Below, piece after piece: positions 6,669 through 8,769 of a stretch of 8,769 nt of DNA (positions within the stretch are counted from its first letter, which is position 1; each line of letters begins with the position of its first letter). This DNA is from CAZAQS01 sp964486825 (GTDB taxonomy: Bacteria; Chloroflexota; Anaerolineae; Anaerolineales; UBA4823): the NCBI GenBank assembly GCA_964486825.1, contig CAZAQS010000203.1:1-8769 (forward strand). Reading direction: 5' to 3'. A program made the translations under genes and the position numbers. The notes under the pieces were generated by a model. That model was not told where the DNA came from and did no database searches. It was given only the letters and a program-made list of their open reading frames with translations.

Positions 6669-8219
6669 GTGCCTGTTCGTTTGAAGAAACTTCTGCTGGC
6701 CTTGGCTGTGGTGGGATTGTTCCTGGTCGTATTCAACCTCAGCTTCAGCCGGGCTATCCGGGCAGGAGCCAATCACGATGAGCACCAGTTCGTTGCCTCG
6801 GCCGGGCTGTGGGTCGAGCACGGCCTGTTACCATACCGGGATTACGCCTATTTCCATTTCCCCAACCTGATCTTCGTTTATGGCTTGATTTTCCGCCTGA
6901 CCGAGTATAAACTGCTGGCTGCCCGGTTGTTATCGGCCCTGTCGATCACTGCAATAGCTGGTTTACTCTACCTCTTTAGCCTGGATTCCTTCAAAAAATT
7001 ATCCTCCTCTGCCGGACATTGGGTTGGAGCGGGCGCCGCGCTGCTGTTCGTATCAAACCCGCTGGTCGCAGCCATGGGATCCTTTGCCTGGAACCACAAC
7101 CTGTCCCTGTTCCTGGCTGTATTGGCATTTATGCTGCATTGGAAGGGCGCCCGGCGTGAAAGCCCGGTCCGCTGGATCATTGCCAGCGGCTTTTGCCTGG
7201 GATTGGCTATCGGGACTCGCCTGTCTTTCGCCTCCGCCCTGGTTCCCTTTGTGTCTGTGCTGTATCTATACTCAGGGACTCGTTCCGTTCGCGCTTTCCT
7301 CAAACGTCTTGGCCTCTTTGGCGCAGGTGTTCTTACATCGCTCACGCCCGTCTTGCTTTTGTTTGCTATGGCGCCCCAACAGTTCATCTTTGGAAATTTT
7401 ACCTATGCTCGCTTGAACACCTTTTACCGGGAAGAGGTTGGTTTTTTCGGCCCGCCCAATCCGATGACAGGGATGGAAAAACTGGTTTACTTTTGGGAGC
7501 ATGTCCTGACACAGCCTGGCCATTTGCTGACCTTCGTAGCGTTGCTTTTCCTGGGTGTTACGCCGCTCCTGGTGGAGCTCTGGCAGAGTAGGGGGAGGAC
7601 CTTCCAGCCTGTTTTTTTGTTGATGCTGGCGCCGCTGGTAGCCTGGGGTGCTCTGCTACCGACACCTGCCTGGTACCAGTATTACGCTGCTCCACTTCCC
7701 TTCGCCATCCTGGCAGTGGTTTATGGCTTAGCGCTCCTTGTACACCGGCATCCCCCTGGTAAGGCATGGCTCCTGGCGCTCTTCCTGCAGCTTGTGGTCA
7801 TCGCCAACCTGTACCAATTGGGCGATTACCGGCGTATCTCCTTCCTGCTGCATACAGAAGCCTGGCGGCCTCTCATAATGCATGACCTGGGATTGCGCGT
7901 GGCAGAGTTGAGCGAGGGCGCGGCGGTGCTTACCCTGGCGCCGATTTACCCACTGGAAGGCGGGGCAGGCATCTACCCGGCATTTGCTACCGGACCGTTT
8001 GCCTGGCGCACGGCTCCTATGGTTGCTTCTGACAGGCGAGCCACGCTTGGACTGGTCTCGGAGCAGGAGTTGGAGCGTTTTTTGCTAGACAACCCGCCGG
8101 GCGCCATCCTGGTCGGGTTTGAGGATGAGTTGGAGCTGCCTTTTAACGATTATGCCTTGCAGCACGATTATCGCTGGATGGAGCTGGATATAAATACCGG
8201 GCTTTGGTTACCCCCATGA
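6669..8219 (+). CDS. Polytopic membrane glycosyltransferase-like protein (GT-C fold, GT39/ArnT-like)
   Basis: A 516-residue inner-membrane protein if started at GTG 6669 (542 from ATG 6591). It has about 10-11 hydrophobic segments: residue numbers from the GTG are roughly 6-26, 64-78, 82-104, 119-138, 145-157, 170-201, 214-234, 285-304, 313-330, 338-358 and 366-382. A soluble C-terminal part of about 130 residues follows. After the first helix comes NHDEHQF (35-41), an acidic pair in the first outer loop as expected for the catalytic Asp of GT-C lipid-linked sugar transferases. PYRDYAYFHFPN (55-66) then LLAARLLSA is a pattern I associate with 'family 39 glycosyltransferase' proteins common in Chloroflexota. 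WYQYYAAPLPFA (335-346) fits the C-terminal helix signature. Donor and acceptor are unknown. It starts 28 bases after xdhC and ends 114 bases before the FAD subunit gene, with no obvious link to molybdenum hydroxylases. Fold likely; exact activity uncertain. Confidence 0.75.
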   Translation: MPVRLKKLLLALAVVGLFLVVFNLSFSRAIRAGANHDEHQFVASAGLWVEHGLLPYRDYAYFHFPNLIFVYGLIFRLTEYKLLAARLLSALSITAIAGLLYLFSLDSFKKLSSSAGHWVGAGAALLFVSNPLVAAMGSFAWNHNLSLFLAVLAFMLHWKGARRESPVRWIIASGFCLGLAIGTRLSFASALVPFVSVLYLYSGTRSVRAFLKRLGLFGAGVLTSLTPVLLLFAMAPQQFIFGNFTYARLNTFYREEVGFFGPPNPMTGMEKLVYFWEHVLTQPGHLLTFVALLFLGVTPLLVELWQSRGRTFQPVFLLMLAPLVAWGALLPTPAWYQYYAAPLPFAILAVVYGLALLVHRHPPGKAWLLALFLQLVVIANLYQLGDYRRISFLLHTEAWRPLIMHDLGLRVAELSEGAAVLTLAPIYPLEGGAGIYPAFATGPFAWRTAPMVASDRRATLGLVSEQELERFLLDNPPGAILVGFEDELELPFNDYALQHDYRWMELDINTGLWLPP

Positions 8220-8333
8220 ACTAACGCTTCCGTAAAATCTGGCCCGGCCTTTCCATTGTATAATATCTTTATTGCTGCCCTCAGGATAAGGCATGATACG
8301 ATAGCCAGGGCGATCCGATCTTTGGAGGTTCTT
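8220..8333 (+). promoter_or_regulatory. Intergenic leader with candidate promoters for the FAD-subunit gene
   Basis: The longest non-coding gap in the window, noticeably AT-richer than its flanks in 8231-8274. It contains a perfect TATAAT at 8259-8264; the hexamer 17 bases upstream (8236-8241, AATCTG) is a poor -35, so this promoter would be weak or need an activator. A second candidate is TTGCTG (8272-8277) with an extended -10, TGaTACGAT (8294-8302), at 19-base spacing. Either would give a short leader before the GGAGG site. I found no convincing hairpin terminator, operator palindrome or riboswitch. Confidence 0.4.
8324..8328 (+). promoter_or_regulatory. Ribosome binding site deciding the GTG start at 8334
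   Basis: GGAGG lies 5 bases before GTG 8334-8336. No ATG occurs in frame at the beginning of this open frame, and translation from this GTG begins just before the first recognisable family sequence. It is the best start for the FAD-subunit gene. Confidence 0.75.
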
Positions 8334-8769
8334 GTGTGGAATGATTATTACTGTGTGAATTCGGTTAAAGAAGCGCTTCAAATCCTATCCGAAAAACACC
8401 AACGAGCTCGCATCGTTGCCGGTGGCACTGACCTCATCCTTGAGATGGAACGAGGTGTCCGTACCGGAATCGAGACGCTGGTAGACATCACCCGTGTTGC
8501 GGGCCTGGATCGAATTACGCTTGACGAGGACGGCCTGATCCACCTGGGACCTCTGGTAACCCACAACCATTGCGTTGCATCTGATTTGATTGTAGAGCGG
8601 GCTTTCCCGCTGGCACAGGCGGCCTGGGAGGTAGGCGCTCCCCAAATCCGCAACCGCGGCACCGTGGCGGGAAACCTGATTACCGCCTCGCCTGCTAACG
8701 ATACCATTACCCCGCTCATGGCCCTGCAGGCAAAGATCGTCCTGCGGTCATTACACGATGAGCGCATCG
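8334..8769 (+). CDS. FAD-binding subunit of molybdenum hydroxylase (CoxM/YgfM-type), 5' part
   Basis: The first 145 residues of the FAD domain of a xanthine dehydrogenase/CO dehydrogenase-type enzyme; the gene continues past the window (family length about 280-300). It would accept electrons from the 2Fe-2S clusters and pass them to NAD+ or another acceptor. Visible family motifs are VAGGTDLI (28-35), the pyrophosphate-binding loop of the FAD site, LGPLVTHN (71-78), and IRNRGTVAGNL (105-115) followed by SPANDT (119-124), the second FAD-contacting stretch. The start is GTG with GGAGG 5 bases upstream. It is the natural partner of the fused Fe-S/Mo protein at 1374, which lacks this domain, although about 3.9 kb and three genes lie between them. 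It may be followed by further hydroxylase subunits outside the window, so pairing with another Mo subunit cannot be excluded. Confidence 0.9.
   Translation, partial: MWNDYYCVNSVKEALQILSEKHQRARIVAGGTDLILEMERGVRTGIETLVDITRVAGLDRITLDEDGLIHLGPLVTHNHCVASDLIVERAFPLAQAAWEVGAPQIRNRGTVAGNLITASPANDTITPLMALQAKIVLRSLHDERI

Noticed and set aside
8378..8767. A minus-strand frame opposite the FAD-subunit gene
   Set aside because: The + strand frame from GTG 8334 carries clear FAD-binding motifs, while the minus frame carries none.

Overview
This 8.8 kb window is densely coding, with every supported gene on the + strand, moderately high GC (about 58-60% by impression, not counted) and short intergenic gaps. 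Gene content and protein style suggest an environmental, probably anaerobic bacterium, with Chloroflexota (Anaerolineae-like) as a guess: an M16C/PreP-type peptidase, a fused Fe-S/molybdopterin hydroxylase, a CBS-type family II pyrophosphatase and a GT39-like membrane protein. The taxon is inferred; no rRNA or other marker is present.

Layout: (1) 1-243, the C-terminal end of an M16 (PreP-like) zinc peptidase. (2) 247-1338, three bases further on, a CcrM-type beta-class DNA adenine methyltransferase with a C-terminal RAMA domain, predicted from family resemblance to modify GANTC. No restriction partner is in view. (3) 1374-4409, a 1011-residue molybdenum hydroxylase that fuses the 2Fe-2S subunit directly to the molybdopterin subunit and lacks the FAD domain, as in E. 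coli XdhD. (4) 4450-5793, a manganese-dependent family II inorganic pyrophosphatase with an inserted CBS pair and no DRTGG domain. (5) 5798-6640, an XdhC/CoxI-family protein for maturation of the molybdenum cofactor. (6) 6669-8219, a polytopic GT-C/GT39-like membrane protein whose best start is a GTG. (7) 8220-8333, the only real intergenic gap, with two candidate promoters. (8) 8334-8769, the N-terminal half of an FAD-binding molybdopterin dehydrogenase subunit, which starts at GTG and runs off the window.

Genes 3, 5 and 8 together supply what a three-cofactor molybdenum hydroxylase needs: Fe-S plus Mo in one chain, FAD in another, and a maturation factor. The pyrophosphatase lies inside this set, four bases before xdhC. 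The membrane glycosyltransferase-like gene separates xdhC from the FAD gene. The substrate cannot be named: the position that is Glu802 in bovine xanthine dehydrogenase is Gln here, so xanthine should not be assumed. I see no convincing wholly new system. The most unusual points are the fused/split hydroxylase locus, its Gln substitution, the embedded CBS pyrophosphatase and the CcrM-like methyltransferase. I found no tRNA, rRNA, CRISPR array, insertion sequence or strong intrinsic terminator.
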